Below are positions 11,028 to 20,048 of a DNA stretch of 44,021 nucleotides, one piece after another. The notes below the pieces were generated by a model, which worked only from the letters and a program-made list of their open reading frames with translations, had not been told where the DNA came from and searched no databases. Source of the stretch: Eubacteriales bacterium (GTDB lineage: Bacteria > Bacillota > Clostridia > Oscillospirales > Oscillospiraceae); contig JAUMWJ010000014.1 of the NCBI GenBank assembly GCA_030529655.1, positions 1 to 44,021 of the forward strand, in the 5' to 3' direction. Both the position numbers and the translations under genes were made by a program. How positions within the stretch are numbered: the stretch's first letter is position 1; each line of letters begins with the position of its first letter.

Positions 11028-11987
11028 ATGATTTCTCATGGCAAGGACATTAAGATTTTTACCGGTAACTCCAACCCTGCATTGGCAGCAGAGATCTGCA
11101 AGATCATCGGCACCAAGCTGGGCGAAGCAGAGGTCAAGCATTTTGCTGACGGCGAAGCTTCCGTATCCCTGTACGAAACCGTTCGCGGCAGTGATGTGTT
11201 TCTCATCAACTCCACCTGCAAGCCCGTCAACGACAGTCTGATGGAACTGCTGATTATGATCGATGCCTGCAAGCGTGCCAGTGCCGGTCGTGTTACCGCT
11301 GTTGTGCCCTACTTCGGCTATGCCCGTCAGGATCGTAAGGCCAAGAGCCGTGATCCCATCTCCGCCAAGCTGGTGGCCAATATGCTCACCGCAGCCGGTG
11401 CTGACCGTGTGCTGACCATGGATCTGCACGCCGCTCAGATTCAGGGCTTCTTCGATATTCCGGTGGACAACCTGTTGGGTAATCCCGTTTTTGTGGACTA
11501 CTATGCCAAGAAGTTCGGTGAGAAGTGCGATGACATGGTGGTCGTTTCTCCCGATGTGGGCAGTGTGGCTCGCGCCCGTGCCTTTGCCCAGAAGCTGCAT
11601 ATGGGTCTGGCTATTGTGGATAAGCGCCGCCAGAAAGCCAACCAGTGCGAGGTCATGAACGTCATCGGTGATGTAGCCGGTAAGGACTGCATCCTGTTCG
11701 ACGATATGATCGATACCGCAGGTTCTATCTGCAATGCCGCCAAGGCCATCGTGGAAGTGGGCGGCGCCAACAGCGTCTACGCCTGTGCTTCTCACGGCGT
11801 GCTGTCCGGTCCCGCTCTGGAGCGTCTGTCGAACAGTGTCATCAAGGAAGTGGCTCTGCTGAACACTTTGCCCGTGGAAATGGGCAAGGACTGCGATAAG
11901 ATCAAGTATCTGTCCGTGGCTCCCATGTTTGCTGAGGCCATTGAGCGTATCTATCAGGAAATTTCCATCGCAAAGCTGTTCAACTGA
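11028..11987 (+). CDS. prs: Ribose-phosphate pyrophosphokinase (PRPP synthetase)
   Basis: A 319-residue enzyme that makes PRPP from ribose 5-phosphate and ATP for purine, pyrimidine, His, Trp and NAD synthesis. Visible are KIFTGNSNPALA at the start, the flexible catalytic loop PYFGYARQDRKAKSRDPISAK split around residues 96-117, the metal site TMDLHAAQIQGFFDIPVDN, and the PRPP loop DDMIDTAGSI. Length is normal. The 79 bases after the glmU-like gene hold a small hairpin (CAGTCT/AGACTG) and a TATAAT (10977-10982) without a clear -35, so separate transcription is possible. The gene is closed by a terminator. Confidence 0.97.
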   Translation: MISHGKDIKIFTGNSNPALAAEICKIIGTKLGEAEVKHFADGEASVSLYETVRGSDVFLINSTCKPVNDSLMELLIMIDACKRASAGRVTAVVPYFGYARQDRKAKSRDPISAKLVANMLTAAGADRVLTMDLHAAQIQGFFDIPVDNLLGNPVFVDYYAKKFGEKCDDMVVVSPDVGSVARARAFAQKLHMGLAIVDKRRQKANQCEVMNVIGDVAGKDCILFDDMIDTAGSICNAAKAIVEVGGANSVYACASHGVLSGPALERLSNSVIKEVALLNTLPVEMGKDCDKIKYLSVAPMFAEAIERIYQEISIAKLFN

Positions 11988-12003
11988 GTTTTTTTGTGAT
12001 ATG

Positions 12004-12036
12004 ATAAGGGAACTGTCTACGCAGTTCCCTTATTTT
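12004..12036 (+). terminator. Terminator after prs
   Basis: ATAAGGGAACTG (12004-12015) / CAGTTCCCTTAT (12022-12033), six-base loop, short T-run. An extended -10-like TGaTATGAT (11997-12005) overlaps its left edge and could start a pth transcript. Confidence 0.8.
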
Positions 12037-12065
12037 AATTGATTTGCGTCAAAGGATGTGATGCT

Positions 12066-12656
12066 ATGTTTTTCAAGCGCAGCGGCGGTGGGATCCGGTG
12101 GCTGGTGGTGGGCTTAGGCAATCCCGGCTCGAAATATGAGAGTACCCGTCATAATATGGGATTTCTGGTGTTGGATAAGCTGGCACAGAATGAAAAATTG
12201 AAATTCAACAAGCTCCGCTTCAAGGCATGGACTGCCACTTGGGAAGTGGGCGATGAAAAAGTGCTGCTGATGAAGCCCCAGACCTACATGAACCTCAGCG
12301 GTGAATCCGTGGGCGAAGCGGCGCGGTTTTATAAAATTCCGATTGACCATGTGCTTGTCATTTCCGATGATATTGCCCTGCCGGCAGGCAAGCTGCGTAT
12401 TCGCCCCGGCGGCAGTGCCGGCGGTCACAACGGGCTGAAAAATATCATTCAACACCTTGGCAGCGACCACTTTCCTCGCATCAAAGTGGGTGTGGGGTCA
12501 CCACAGCAGGTGGGCTTTGACACCGTGGACTGGGTGATCGGCAAGCCAATGGGCGAGGATCAGAAGGTCATCATGGAGGCCTTGGACAAGGCCGTGGCGG
12601 CAATTCCCACCATCATAAAAGAGGGGATTGACAAGGCCATGAACCGCTTTAATTAA
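12066..12656 (+). CDS. pth: Peptidyl-tRNA hydrolase
   Basis: A 196-residue esterase that frees tRNA from peptidyl-tRNAs released by stalled ribosomes. The catalytic His29 lies in GNPGSKYESTRHNMGF, with Asn19 in the same motif. The further conserved segments are KPQTYMNLSG, ISDDIALPAGKLRIR with the catalytic-partner Asp, and GGSAGGHNGLKNII. The frame is open nine codons upstream, but AAAGGA lies about nine bases before the ATG at 12066, so I start there. Its position prs-pth-mfd matches the Bacillus order (where ctc and fin intervene). Confidence 0.96.
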   Translation: MFFKRSGGGIRWLVVGLGNPGSKYESTRHNMGFLVLDKLAQNEKLKFNKLRFKAWTATWEVGDEKVLLMKPQTYMNLSGESVGEAARFYKIPIDHVLVISDDIALPAGKLRIRPGGSAGGHNGLKNIIQHLGSDHFPRIKVGVGSPQQVGFDTVDWVIGKPMGEDQKVIMEALDKAVAAIPTIIKEGIDKAMNRFN

Positions 12657-12733
12657 GTCAGAGACAGGCGGAGACATCTCCGCATAAACCCGTAGACAAA
12701 CCCATAGGATAAAGCATCGAAAGGAGGAGACGG

Positions 12734-15700
12734 ATGAACGGATTGCTGCAGGCCATACTCACCATACCCGAAGTGCATGAGCTGGTCGACCACGTTACGC
12801 ACCACACCAATGCCGTCAGCGTCACCGGCGTCGGCTCGGCACAGCGCGCGCAGTTAGCCGCCGCTATTCATCATGCCACCCACCGTCCCCTTTTGATGCT
12901 GTGTGAAAATGAAAAAGAGGCGCGGCGGCAATGTGCCGATCTGCGGATCCTGACCGATTGCGAGCCGGTGCTGCTGCCCGGTCGTGAATGGCAGCTTCAT
13001 GCGCTGACCGCCGCAAGCCATGAGTGGGAATATCAGCGTTTGGCGGCGCTCCACCGCTTGGTACAGGGCGAGTCCGATGTGATCGTGACCACTGCCGACG
13101 CATTGGCGGCACGATGCTGTCCGCCGGAGGTGCTGCGTGAGAGCACACTTTCCCTGCAGGTCGGCAAGACCTACGACTTATCCGCATTGGTATCGCACCT
13201 GATCGCCGCCGGTTACACCCGCGCCGATCAAGTGGAGGGCGCCGGGCAGTTCGCCCTGCGCGGCGGCATTCTGGATGTGTTTTCTCCCCATGCCGAAAAC
13301 GCCGTTCGATGCGAATTTTTTGACGACGAGATCGACTCGCTGGGTGCTTTTGATGTCAGTACCCAACGGCGTATTTATAATTGTGATGAGGTGTCTTTGC
13401 TTCCGGCCGGTGAGGTACTGCCGCTTCGCGACAGAGAAAAAGTGGCACAGCGATTGGAGCAGACGGCACAAAAACTATCCCGCAAGGAAAACACGGAGAC
13501 CATCTGCCGCATCTTGCGGACAGACGCAGAAAATCTGCGGCAAGGTGTTGTGCCAAACGGCATTGATCGCTATTTGGCGGCGGTATATGAGGACAAAATC
13601 TGCGCTTTGGACTATCTGCCCCAAGACTGCGTGATCTGCGTCAGCGAAAGCGGCCGTGTGCAGGAGGCGCTGCGTGGCTGGCTGTGGCAACTGAAAGAAG
13701 ATGTGGCGCTGCATTTGGAAAATGGCTCTCTGTGCGGCGAATTTGCATCACTATCCTTGTCGGAAAATGAATTCACCGCTCGTTTGGCGGATTTTCCTGT
13801 CTGTCAGATGGAAAGTCTGCCCACTTCCCGCGCATTACTGCCGCCGAAAGAATTGTGGCAAATCACCGCCAAACAGCTAAGCACCTACGGCGGCTCATTG
13901 GAAACCGCCGCTGCGGATCTGGTACACTATCTGACCGGCGGCTACCGGGTGATGGTGCTATGCGGCGGCGAGGTACGCGCCAAAAACATGCTGCGGTTAC
14001 TGACAGAGAAAAAGATCCCTGTCGCGTTGGATCTCAGCGGCGATAAGCTGGGCGAGCCGGGCAGCGTACACATTTCCGTGGGTGCGCTGTCCGCAGGCAG
14101 TGAGTACCCCGGCTGCAAGCTGGCGATTCTCACCGAGGGGCAACTGACCGCACCTCTACTGGGAAAACAAGCAAAAAAGCCACGGCAGGCAAAAGATCCT
14201 AACCGTCGGAAGCTGCAATCCTACACTGACCTCTCCCCCGGTGATCTGGTGGTACACACCCACCACGGTATCGGACGGTTTGTGGGCATGTGCCGCCTGT
14301 TGGTGGACGGTGTGGAAAAAGACTATATCAAAAGTGCCTACGCCGGCAGCGACTGTCTGTATGTGCCGGCTACGCAGCTCGATTTGGTAAGCAAATACAT
14401 TGGCGGCGGCGAAGACAACGAACACACGCGGCTGAATAAATTAGGCGGCACGGAATGGGCCAAAGCCACCCACCGTGCCAAGGCCGCCGCAAAAGATCTG
14501 GCAGAGGGGTTGATCAAGCTCTATGCCGAACGACAGCGGCTGGAGGGGTTTGCCTTTTCACCGGACTCCCCGTGGCAGCAGGAGTTTGAGGATTCCTTTG
14601 ACTATACGGAAACCGACGATCAGCTTTGCGCCATTCGTGAGATCAAACACGATATGGAGCGGCCTGTCCCCATGGATCGCCTGTTGTGCGGTGACGTGGG
14701 CTACGGCAAGACGGAAGTGGCATTACGCGCCGTGATGAAATGCATTCTGGACGGCAAGCAGGCCGCCATCCTGGTACCCACCACCGTTCTGGCGCAGCAG
14801 CACTATGCCACCGCCATGAACCGATTTCGTTCCTTCCCTGTGACCATTGAGGTCTTGAGCCGATTCCGCACCCCAAAGCAGGTGAAGGACATCTTAGAGC
14901 GTGCCAAAGATGGGCGCATTGACCTGCTCATCGGCACACACAAGCTATTGCAAAAGAACCTCGCCTTTAAGGATTTGGGTCTGCTGGTCATTGACGAGGA
15001 ACAGCGTTTCGGTGTCAGCCACAAGGAAGCGCTGCGAGAACGGGCGAAGCAGGTGGACACGCTGACGCTGTCGGCTACTCCCATCCCCCGAACGCTGAAC
15101 ATGGCGCTATCGGGCATACGGGATATGTCCACCATTGAGCAGCCCCCGCAGGACAGGCAATGCGTTCAGACCTATGTATTAGAACACGAATGGCCGCCCA
15201 TTATGGAAGCCATACAGCGAGAGCTGGGACGGGGCGGACAGGTCTACTATCTGCACAATCAGGTGGAAAACATCGAGTCCACCGTGGGACGGCTGCGGCA
15301 GATGCTGGGCGATCAGGTCACCATCGGCATTGCCCACGGCAAGATGGCGGAACGGGAGCTGAGCCGCGTGATGCAGCAAATGGCTGACGGTGAAATACAG
15401 ATTTTGGTCTGCACCACCATCATTGAAACAGGTATCGACATCCCCAATGTGAACACGCTGATCATTGAAGACGCCGACCGGATGGGGCTGTCACAGCTTC
15501 ACCAGATCCGCGGACGGATCGGACGGTCAAGCCGCCGCGCCTATGCTTATCTGACCTACCGCACGGGAAAAGCTCTCAGCGAGGTGGCAAGCAAACGATT
15601 AAGCGCCATCCGCGAATATGTGGAATTCGGCTCCGGCTTCAAAATCGCCATGCGTGACCTGGAAATTCGCGGCGCAGGCAATCTTCTCGGCGCCGAACAG

Positions 15701-16279
15701 TCGGGCTACATGATGAGCGTGGGCTACGATATGTATTTGAAGCTCCTAAACGATGCGGTTTTGGAGCAGCAGGGCAAAGAAAAGGAAATTCGTGCCGAAT
15801 GTACCGCCGATCTCACCGTATCGGCACATATTCCCGAAAAATATGTGACCTCTGCTGAACAGCGAATGGATCTGTACCGCCGCATTGCCGCCATACGGTG
15901 CAGTGAAGATGCGGCAGAAATTCTGGACGAGATGCTGGATCGTTTCGGTGACGCGCCGCGAAGCGTGATGGCCCTTTTGGACATCGCTCTGCTGCGTGCC
16001 GATGCCTCGCAGGTGGGGATCTGCGACATCTCCCAAAAGGGAGCGCAAATCATCTTTCATTTTGGAGAACAAATTGATGCAGCAGCCCTGATGAGCGTTT
16101 GCACTATGGGCGGTTATCGCAGCCGTCTGCTTTTATCGGCAGGCGAACATCCCCACTTGACACTGCATCTGAAGCAAAAAGAGAACGCCCTCTCTGCCGC
16201 CGCTAAACTGGTGGAGGATCTGCGTTTACAACAAGAAAAAAATCAGGGTCTTGCACCCGCAGAAGGAGGAAAAACATGA
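12734..16279 (+). CDS. mfd: Transcription-repair coupling factor Mfd
   Basis: An 1181-residue ATP-dependent translocase that removes RNA polymerase stalled at lesions and recruits UvrA. Domain order: UvrB-like N-terminal module with the FALRGGILDVFSP segment (about 175-190), RNA-polymerase-interacting CarD/RID domain starting near residue 495 (SPGDLVVHTHHGIGRFVGM), SF2 helicase with Walker A GDVGYGKTEVALRA near residue 653 and DEEQR box VIDEEQRFGVSHKE, GRIGRSSRRAYAYLTY motif VI, and a C-terminal TRCF domain. Length is normal. Ribosome site AAAGGAGGAG. The stop overlaps the next start (ATGA). Partner genes uvrA and uvrB are about 20-30 kb downstream in this window. Confidence 0.98.
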   Translation: MNGLLQAILTIPEVHELVDHVTHHTNAVSVTGVGSAQRAQLAAAIHHATHRPLLMLCENEKEARRQCADLRILTDCEPVLLPGREWQLHALTAASHEWEYQRLAALHRLVQGESDVIVTTADALAARCCPPEVLRESTLSLQVGKTYDLSALVSHLIAAGYTRADQVEGAGQFALRGGILDVFSPHAENAVRCEFFDDEIDSLGAFDVSTQRRIYNCDEVSLLPAGEVLPLRDREKVAQRLEQTAQKLSRKENTETICRILRTDAENLRQGVVPNGIDRYLAAVYEDKICALDYLPQDCVICVSESGRVQEALRGWLWQLKEDVALHLENGSLCGEFASLSLSENEFTARLADFPVCQMESLPTSRALLPPKELWQITAKQLSTYGGSLETAAADLVHYLTGGYRVMVLCGGEVRAKNMLRLLTEKKIPVALDLSGDKLGEPGSVHISVGALSAGSEYPGCKLAILTEGQLTAPLLGKQAKKPRQAKDPNRRKLQSYTDLSPGDLVVHTHHGIGRFVGMCRLLVDGVEKDYIKSAYAGSDCLYVPATQLDLVSKYIGGGEDNEHTRLNKLGGTEWAKATHRAKAAAKDLAEGLIKLYAERQRLEGFAFSPDSPWQQEFEDSFDYTETDDQLCAIREIKHDMERPVPMDRLLCGDVGYGKTEVALRAVMKCILDGKQAAILVPTTVLAQQHYATAMNRFRSFPVTIEVLSRFRTPKQVKDILERAKDGRIDLLIGTHKLLQKNLAFKDLGLLVIDEEQRFGVSHKEALRERAKQVDTLTLSATPIPRTLNMALSGIRDMSTIEQPPQDRQCVQTYVLEHEWPPIMEAIQRELGRGGQVYYLHNQVENIESTVGRLRQMLGDQVTIGIAHGKMAERELSRVMQQMADGEIQILVCTTIIETGIDIPNVNTLIIEDADRMGLSQLHQIRGRIGRSSRRAYAYLTYRTGKALSEVASKRLSAIREYVEFGSGFKIAMRDLEIRGAGNLLGAEQSGYMMSVGYDMYLKLLNDAVLEQQGKEKEIRAECTADLTVSAHIPEKYVTSAEQRMDLYRRIAAIRCSEDAAEILDEMLDRFGDAPRSVMALLDIALLRADASQVGICDISQKGAQIIFHFGEQIDAAALMSVCTMGGYRSRLLLSAGEHPHLTLHLKQKENALSAAAKLVEDLRLQQEKNQGLAPAEGGKT

Positions 16280-17349
16280 AGCGCTTTGTGGCCGGCGTCA
16301 TTGCCGCAATTTTACTGGTGAGCTGTATCGCATTTCTGGATGGCGGAGGCAACGGCAGACGAACGGACGGCCTTTACTATCAGGTAAGCGGTATCCACCC
16401 CGATGCCACCATTATGACTATTGACGGCGAAAAGATCAGTGCCGAGGAGTACCTTTACTGGTTGATCTATGACTGTCAGTATTTATCCGCTTACGCAGGT
16501 ACCATCGACTGGAATGAGGTGGTGACCGGCTCCATGACCTACGGCGACTATGTCAAAGATGAAGTCACTGACACCATGAAAACCTACGCCATTGTCCGTC
16601 AGATGGCCAAAAAGGGCGATGTAACACTTAGTAAGGAAGATACCGACGCGCTGGAGGAACAGCGCCGGCAGTATATCGACTACTATGGCGGTGAGGGATC
16701 CTATTTGCAGCAGATTCAGCTATTGGGTATCAGCGAGGAGACCTTTGACACCATCAATTCCATGTATTATCTTTACAGCCGTGTGCTTGAGGCCTTTTGT
16801 AACGGGTCACTGCGTCCCACCGATGAAAAATTGAACTCTTTCGCCGAGGACAACCGTTTGTATACCGCCAAGCTGCTGTATCTGCCTACGGACGGTCTGA
16901 AAGAGGACGAAGTGGCACAGCGCCGTGATCTGGCACAAAGCTACGCCGACAAGCTGAAGGCATCTGACGATGTGGATGCCCTGTATAACCGGTTTGCCCA
17001 AGAGCTCGGTATGGAAGAAAACGCAATAGGTCAGACGTTTGCGGCCTCCGAAAACGATGGCGCTTTGGCAGATGCCGTAAGTGCCTTATCGGAAGGCAGT
17101 GTCAGTGAGGTGATTGCGGGAACCACCGGCTTCTATGTGGCGATCCGTATGCCGCTGGACTTGTCAGCCGTTGCCCAGCGTTTGTTCGCCCAGACGACGG
17201 AAGATGCCATGGCCAATGCCACGGTGAAATACAACAATGCCGTTTACAGCAAAATCGACGCAGGCACCTTCTACACCGATTTTCTGCAGGCACAGCAGGA
17301 GCTATCCGCCTCCTTTGCCCAGGGAAATACTGCCGCAAATGCCGATTGA
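16276..17349 (+). CDS. PrsA/SurA-like secreted foldase, probable lipoprotein with degenerate parvulin domain
   Basis: A 357-residue exported protein. The N-terminus MKRFVAGVIAAILLVSC is a short signal peptide ending in a lipobox-like LVSC with Cys17 as possible lipid site. After it comes IHPDATIMTIDGEKISAEEYLYWL, the usual start of a SurA-N chaperone domain, then helical segments, then a shortened parvulin-like region (about 200-300) ending LSEGSVSEVIAGTTGFYVAIRM. The parvulin HIL start is replaced by AKLLYL, so isomerase activity is doubtful; it may act as a chaperone only. It overlaps mfd by four bases (ATGA), so translation is likely coupled. This mfd-prsA linkage is common in Clostridia. 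Confidence 0.8.
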   Translation: MKRFVAGVIAAILLVSCIAFLDGGGNGRRTDGLYYQVSGIHPDATIMTIDGEKISAEEYLYWLIYDCQYLSAYAGTIDWNEVVTGSMTYGDYVKDEVTDTMKTYAIVRQMAKKGDVTLSKEDTDALEEQRRQYIDYYGGEGSYLQQIQLLGISEETFDTINSMYYLYSRVLEAFCNGSLRPTDEKLNSFAEDNRLYTAKLLYLPTDGLKEDEVAQRRDLAQSYADKLKASDDVDALYNRFAQELGMEENAIGQTFAASENDGALADAVSALSEGSVSEVIAGTTGFYVAIRMPLDLSAVAQRLFAQTTEDAMANATVKYNNAVYSKIDAGTFYTDFLQAQQELSASFAQGNTAANAD

Positions 17350-17446
17350 CCCCTCTCTTTTTCGTCAAAGTGACGGAAATCAAGGGGCGTTTCATGCCCG
17401 TATTCACAATTTTCTTGTTTCCTTTTCTTTTTGGATGATTTGCCAG

Positions 17447-17475
17447 TTGACTATTGTTAAAAAATTGACTATTAT
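17447..17475 (+). promoter_or_regulatory. Promoter of the thiolase gene
   Basis: TTGACT (17447-17452), 17-base spacer, TATTAT (17470-17475). The -35 lies in the first of two near-identical 15-base units (TTGACTATTGTTAAA at 17447, TTGACTATTATTAAA at 17465) spaced 18 bases apart. Confidence 0.75.
17454..17471. promoter_or_regulatory. Candidate Rex (NADH/NAD+ redox) operator
   Basis: TTGTTAA (17454-17460), four A, TTGACTA (17465-17471). The Rex consensus in Firmicutes is TTGTTAA-N4-TTAACAA; the left half is perfect and the right half matches 5 of 7. It fills the space between -35 and -10, where a repressor would block initiation. Rex control of thiolase/butyrate genes is known in clostridia; here it is inferred. 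Confidence 0.5.
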
Positions 17476-17530
17476 TAAATCAACCTTAGAAAAAGCAATT
17501 TTCTATTATATTTTATAGGAGGACATATCC

Positions 17531-18787
17531 ATGAAAGATCTGTATGTTGTTAATTGCTGCAGAACCGCTATCGGTTCCTTCGGCGGTTCCCTGAAGAACA
17601 CTCCCGCTGCTGAAATGGGCGCCATCGTCGTCAAGGAAGCTCTCAAGCGCGCCAATGTCGCTCCTGAGAATGTTGACGAGCTGATGTTCGGCTGCATCCT
17701 GACCGCTGCTCAGGGTCAGAATGTGGCTCGCCAGGTTTCCATTAAGGCCGGTATCCCCTATTCCGTTCCCGCATACACCGTTGGTATGGTCTGCGGCTCC
17801 GGTATGAAGTCCGTCATCGAAGGCGCTCGCTCCATTCTGGCCGGCGATTCCGACATCGTGGTCTGCGGCGGTACCGAGAATATGAGTGCGGCTCCCTATG
17901 CTTCCATGGACGCTCGTTGGGGCGCTCGTATGGGCGATAAGAAGCTGGTTGACACCATGATCAAGGACGGTCTGTGGGACGCTTACAATAACTATCACAT
18001 GGGCACCACCGCTGAGAATATCAACGACATCTGGGGCATCACCCGCGCTGAGCAGGATGCTTTCGCCGCCGCTTCCCAGCAGAAGACCGAGGCCGCCATG
18101 GCTGCCGGCAAGTTTGACGAGGAAATCGTGGCTGTTCCCGTGAAGGTCAAGAAGACTATGGTCGACTTCAAGGTCGATGAATATCCCAAGGCAGGCGTGA
18201 CCGCAGAAGGTATCGCCAAGCTGAAGGGCGCTTTCCCCGTCGGTCCCGAATCCCCCAATCCCGAAGTCGTTCACACCTTTGAGGTGACCGGCGCTCAGGA
18301 GACCGAGGATAAGGGTCAGCAGCGCGTGACCGCCGCTAACGCTTCCGGTATCAACGACGGTGCTGCTGCTATCGTTCTGGCATCCGGTGAGGCCGTTGCT
18401 AAGTACGGTTTGAAGCCCATGGCCAAGCTGATCGGTTGGGGCCAGGGCGGTGTCGATCCCAAGATCATGGGTGTCGGTCCCGTTCCCGCTTCCCGTGCCG
18501 CTTTGAAGAAGGCCGGTCTGACCATCGACGACATCGATCTGGTGGAAGCAAACGAGGCATTTGCCGCTCAGTCCATCGCTGTGGCTCGCGAGCTGCATTT
18601 CGACATGAGCAAGGTCAATGTCAACGGCGGCGCTATCTCCCTGGGTCACCCCGTCGGTGCTTCCGGTGCCCGCATCATCGTCACTCTGCTGCACGAGATG
18701 AAGCGTCGTGACAATGTCAAGCACGGTCTGGCTACCCTGTGCATCGGCGGCGGTATGGGTGTTGCTACCATCTTCGAGAAGTGCTGA
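17531..18787 (+). CDS. thl: Acetyl-CoA C-acetyltransferase (thiolase) with an internal insertion
   Basis: A 418-residue thiolase that condenses two acetyl-CoA to acetoacetyl-CoA, the first step toward butyrate. The nucleophile is Cys88 in GMVCGSGMKSV. NEAFAAQS, the catalytic His in ISLGHPVGASGARI and the second catalytic Cys in LCIGGGMG complete the active site. Typical thiolases have about 392 residues. The extra length lies just before TAANASGINDGAA (about residues 240-268), where the usual short KKDGT turn is replaced by a Pro/Glu/Gln-rich stretch. The gene is alone: no crt, hbd or bcd follows. Ribosome site ATAGGAGG. Codon usage is strongly biased and the gene looks highly expressed. Confidence 0.95.
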   Translation: MKDLYVVNCCRTAIGSFGGSLKNTPAAEMGAIVVKEALKRANVAPENVDELMFGCILTAAQGQNVARQVSIKAGIPYSVPAYTVGMVCGSGMKSVIEGARSILAGDSDIVVCGGTENMSAAPYASMDARWGARMGDKKLVDTMIKDGLWDAYNNYHMGTTAENINDIWGITRAEQDAFAAASQQKTEAAMAAGKFDEEIVAVPVKVKKTMVDFKVDEYPKAGVTAEGIAKLKGAFPVGPESPNPEVVHTFEVTGAQETEDKGQQRVTAANASGINDGAAAIVLASGEAVAKYGLKPMAKLIGWGQGGVDPKIMGVGPVPASRAALKKAGLTIDDIDLVEANEAFAAQSIAVARELHFDMSKVNVNGGAISLGHPVGASGARIIVTLLHEMKRRDNVKHGLATLCIGGGMGVATIFEKC

Positions 18788-18811
18788 TTGCCTGTTGCTG
18801 ATGAATGACAT

Positions 18812-18842
18812 AAAAAGCTCCCGGAAATTCCGGGAGCTTTTT
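18812..18842 (+). terminator. Terminator of the thiolase gene
   Basis: GCTCCCGG (18817-18824) / CCGGGAGC (18830-18837), flanked by AAAAA on the left and TTTTT on the right. Confidence 0.93.
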
Positions 18843-18863
18843 CTTTTGAAAATTTCGTACATG

Positions 18864-18895
18864 AAAAACGGAGCAGGTAAAAGCCTGCTCCGTTT
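18864..18895 (-). terminator. Terminator of the leftward Gfo/Idh/MocA gene
   Basis: AAACGGAGCAGG / CCTGCTCCGTTT (18866-18877 and 18884-18895), six-base loop. The A-run at 18864-18868 gives the T-run on the minus strand. Confidence 0.92.
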
Positions 18896-18909
18896 GCTGT
18901 TTAAACGTA

Positions 18910-19941
18910 TCAGAAGTGAGAAACGAAAGAACTGTTGACGGCCACCGTCTTGCTCACATCGGAGGACTTGATGCAGGCAAAGATGGCACGCATGGTAGTC
19001 AGTGCTTTCTTGCCGTTGATCTCCGGCTCGCGGTCGTTGACCAGTGCATCCACGAACTCATCGATCACGCCGGAACGGGTGCTGGGTTCAAAACTATAGG
19101 CAGTACTGGTGTTACTCAGATCACGTACCACGATGGGAGCACCGGGATCGTTGTAGATCAGCATGATGCCCTTAGTGCCGTAGAGGCAGGTGGAGTTGCA
19201 CTCATGGCCGTAGACCGTCCAGCTGGCAGCCATCGTACCCAGAGCGCCGCCGGACATACGCAGAATGCACAGTGCATTATCGTCCACGCCAACAAGATCA
19301 CCGGCATAGTCGCGCTTATTCAGGGTCACCACCTTGGCGGTAGCCTCAATGACCGTCTGGCCGGTCAGGTACTGCAGCAGGTCGATTTTGTGAATACCCT
19401 GATGGGACAATGCGCCCATGGCGGCCTTGTTCTTATCAAAATACCAGGATTCATCATCCACAGACCAGCCCTCGGGACCGGCATCGCCCAAAATGGTGCG
19501 GAAAGTGATAATGTCACCGATGATGCCGGACTCCAACAGTTCCTTTGCCTTACGGTGGACGGGGTCAAAGCGCATATTATGACCGATCATCAGATATTTG
19601 CCGTTGCGCTCTGCCGCAGCCACCATGGATTCACACTCAGCCAGTGTAACAGCCATGGGTTTTTCGCACAAAACATGCTTGCCGCTATACAGCGCCGCCG
19701 TGGAGATCTCCGCATGGCTGCGGTTTTCCACGCAGATGGATACCGCGTCGATCTCTTCATTCTTCAACAGCTCAAAATAATTCTCATACGCCGTTCCGCC
19801 GTATTTCTTCGCCATCTCCTGGGCGCGGGCCAGATTCTTATCATAGTAGCCCACCAACTGCACATGGGGATTTGACGCATACTCCGGCAGATGCCGTACC
19901 TGTGCGATCTTTCCGCAGCCAATGATACCAACTCTGATCAT
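18910..19941 (-). CDS. Gfo/Idh/MocA family NAD(P)-dependent oxidoreductase
   Basis: A 343-residue two-domain dehydrogenase. The Rossmann motif GIIGCGKIAQ is at residues 5-14, followed by the family's YYDKN acidic end of strand 2 and the signature CEKPMA (Lys95). The C-terminal domain has DESWYFDKNKAAMGALSHQGIHKIDLLQYLTG with the His-x-x-x-Asp pattern expected at the active site. Substrates of this family are sugars or inositols; the actual one cannot be read from the sequence. The frame is open 84 codons further upstream, into the neighbouring gene, but GGAGGAGG precedes the ATG at 19941. It has its own promoter and terminator and so forms a single-gene unit. Confidence 0.9.
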   Translation of the reverse strand: MIRVGIIGCGKIAQVRHLPEYASNPHVQLVGYYDKNLARAQEMAKKYGGTAYENYFELLKNEEIDAVSICVENRSHAEISTAALYSGKHVLCEKPMAVTLAECESMVAAAERNGKYLMIGHNMRFDPVHRKAKELLESGIIGDIITFRTILGDAGPEGWSVDDESWYFDKNKAAMGALSHQGIHKIDLLQYLTGQTVIEATAKVVTLNKRDYAGDLVGVDDNALCILRMSGGALGTMAASWTVYGHECNSTCLYGTKGIMLIYNDPGAPIVVRDLSNTSTAYSFEPSTRSGVIDEFVDALVNDREPEINGKKALTTMRAIFACIKSSDVSKTVAVNSSFVSHF

Positions 19942-19987
19942 AAATAGGTCCTCCTCCAAAATAGATCTATCCCTGAAGTCTTTTTTC

Positions 19988-20016
19988 ATTATAGCAAATT
20001 TTTTTGAAGCTGGGAA
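19988..20016 (-). promoter_or_regulatory. Promoter of the Gfo/Idh/MocA gene
   Basis: Reading leftward: TTCCCA (20011-20016), 17-base spacer, TGC-TATAAT extended -10 (hexamer 19988-19993). Confidence 0.7.
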
Positions 20017-20048
20017 TCCCTTTTTTCTGATTTCACAGGATTTTTCCG

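Noticed and set aside
12657..12733. Terminator between pth and mfd
   Set aside because: Small GCGGAG/CTCCGC hairpin has no T-run; readthrough into mfd is likely.
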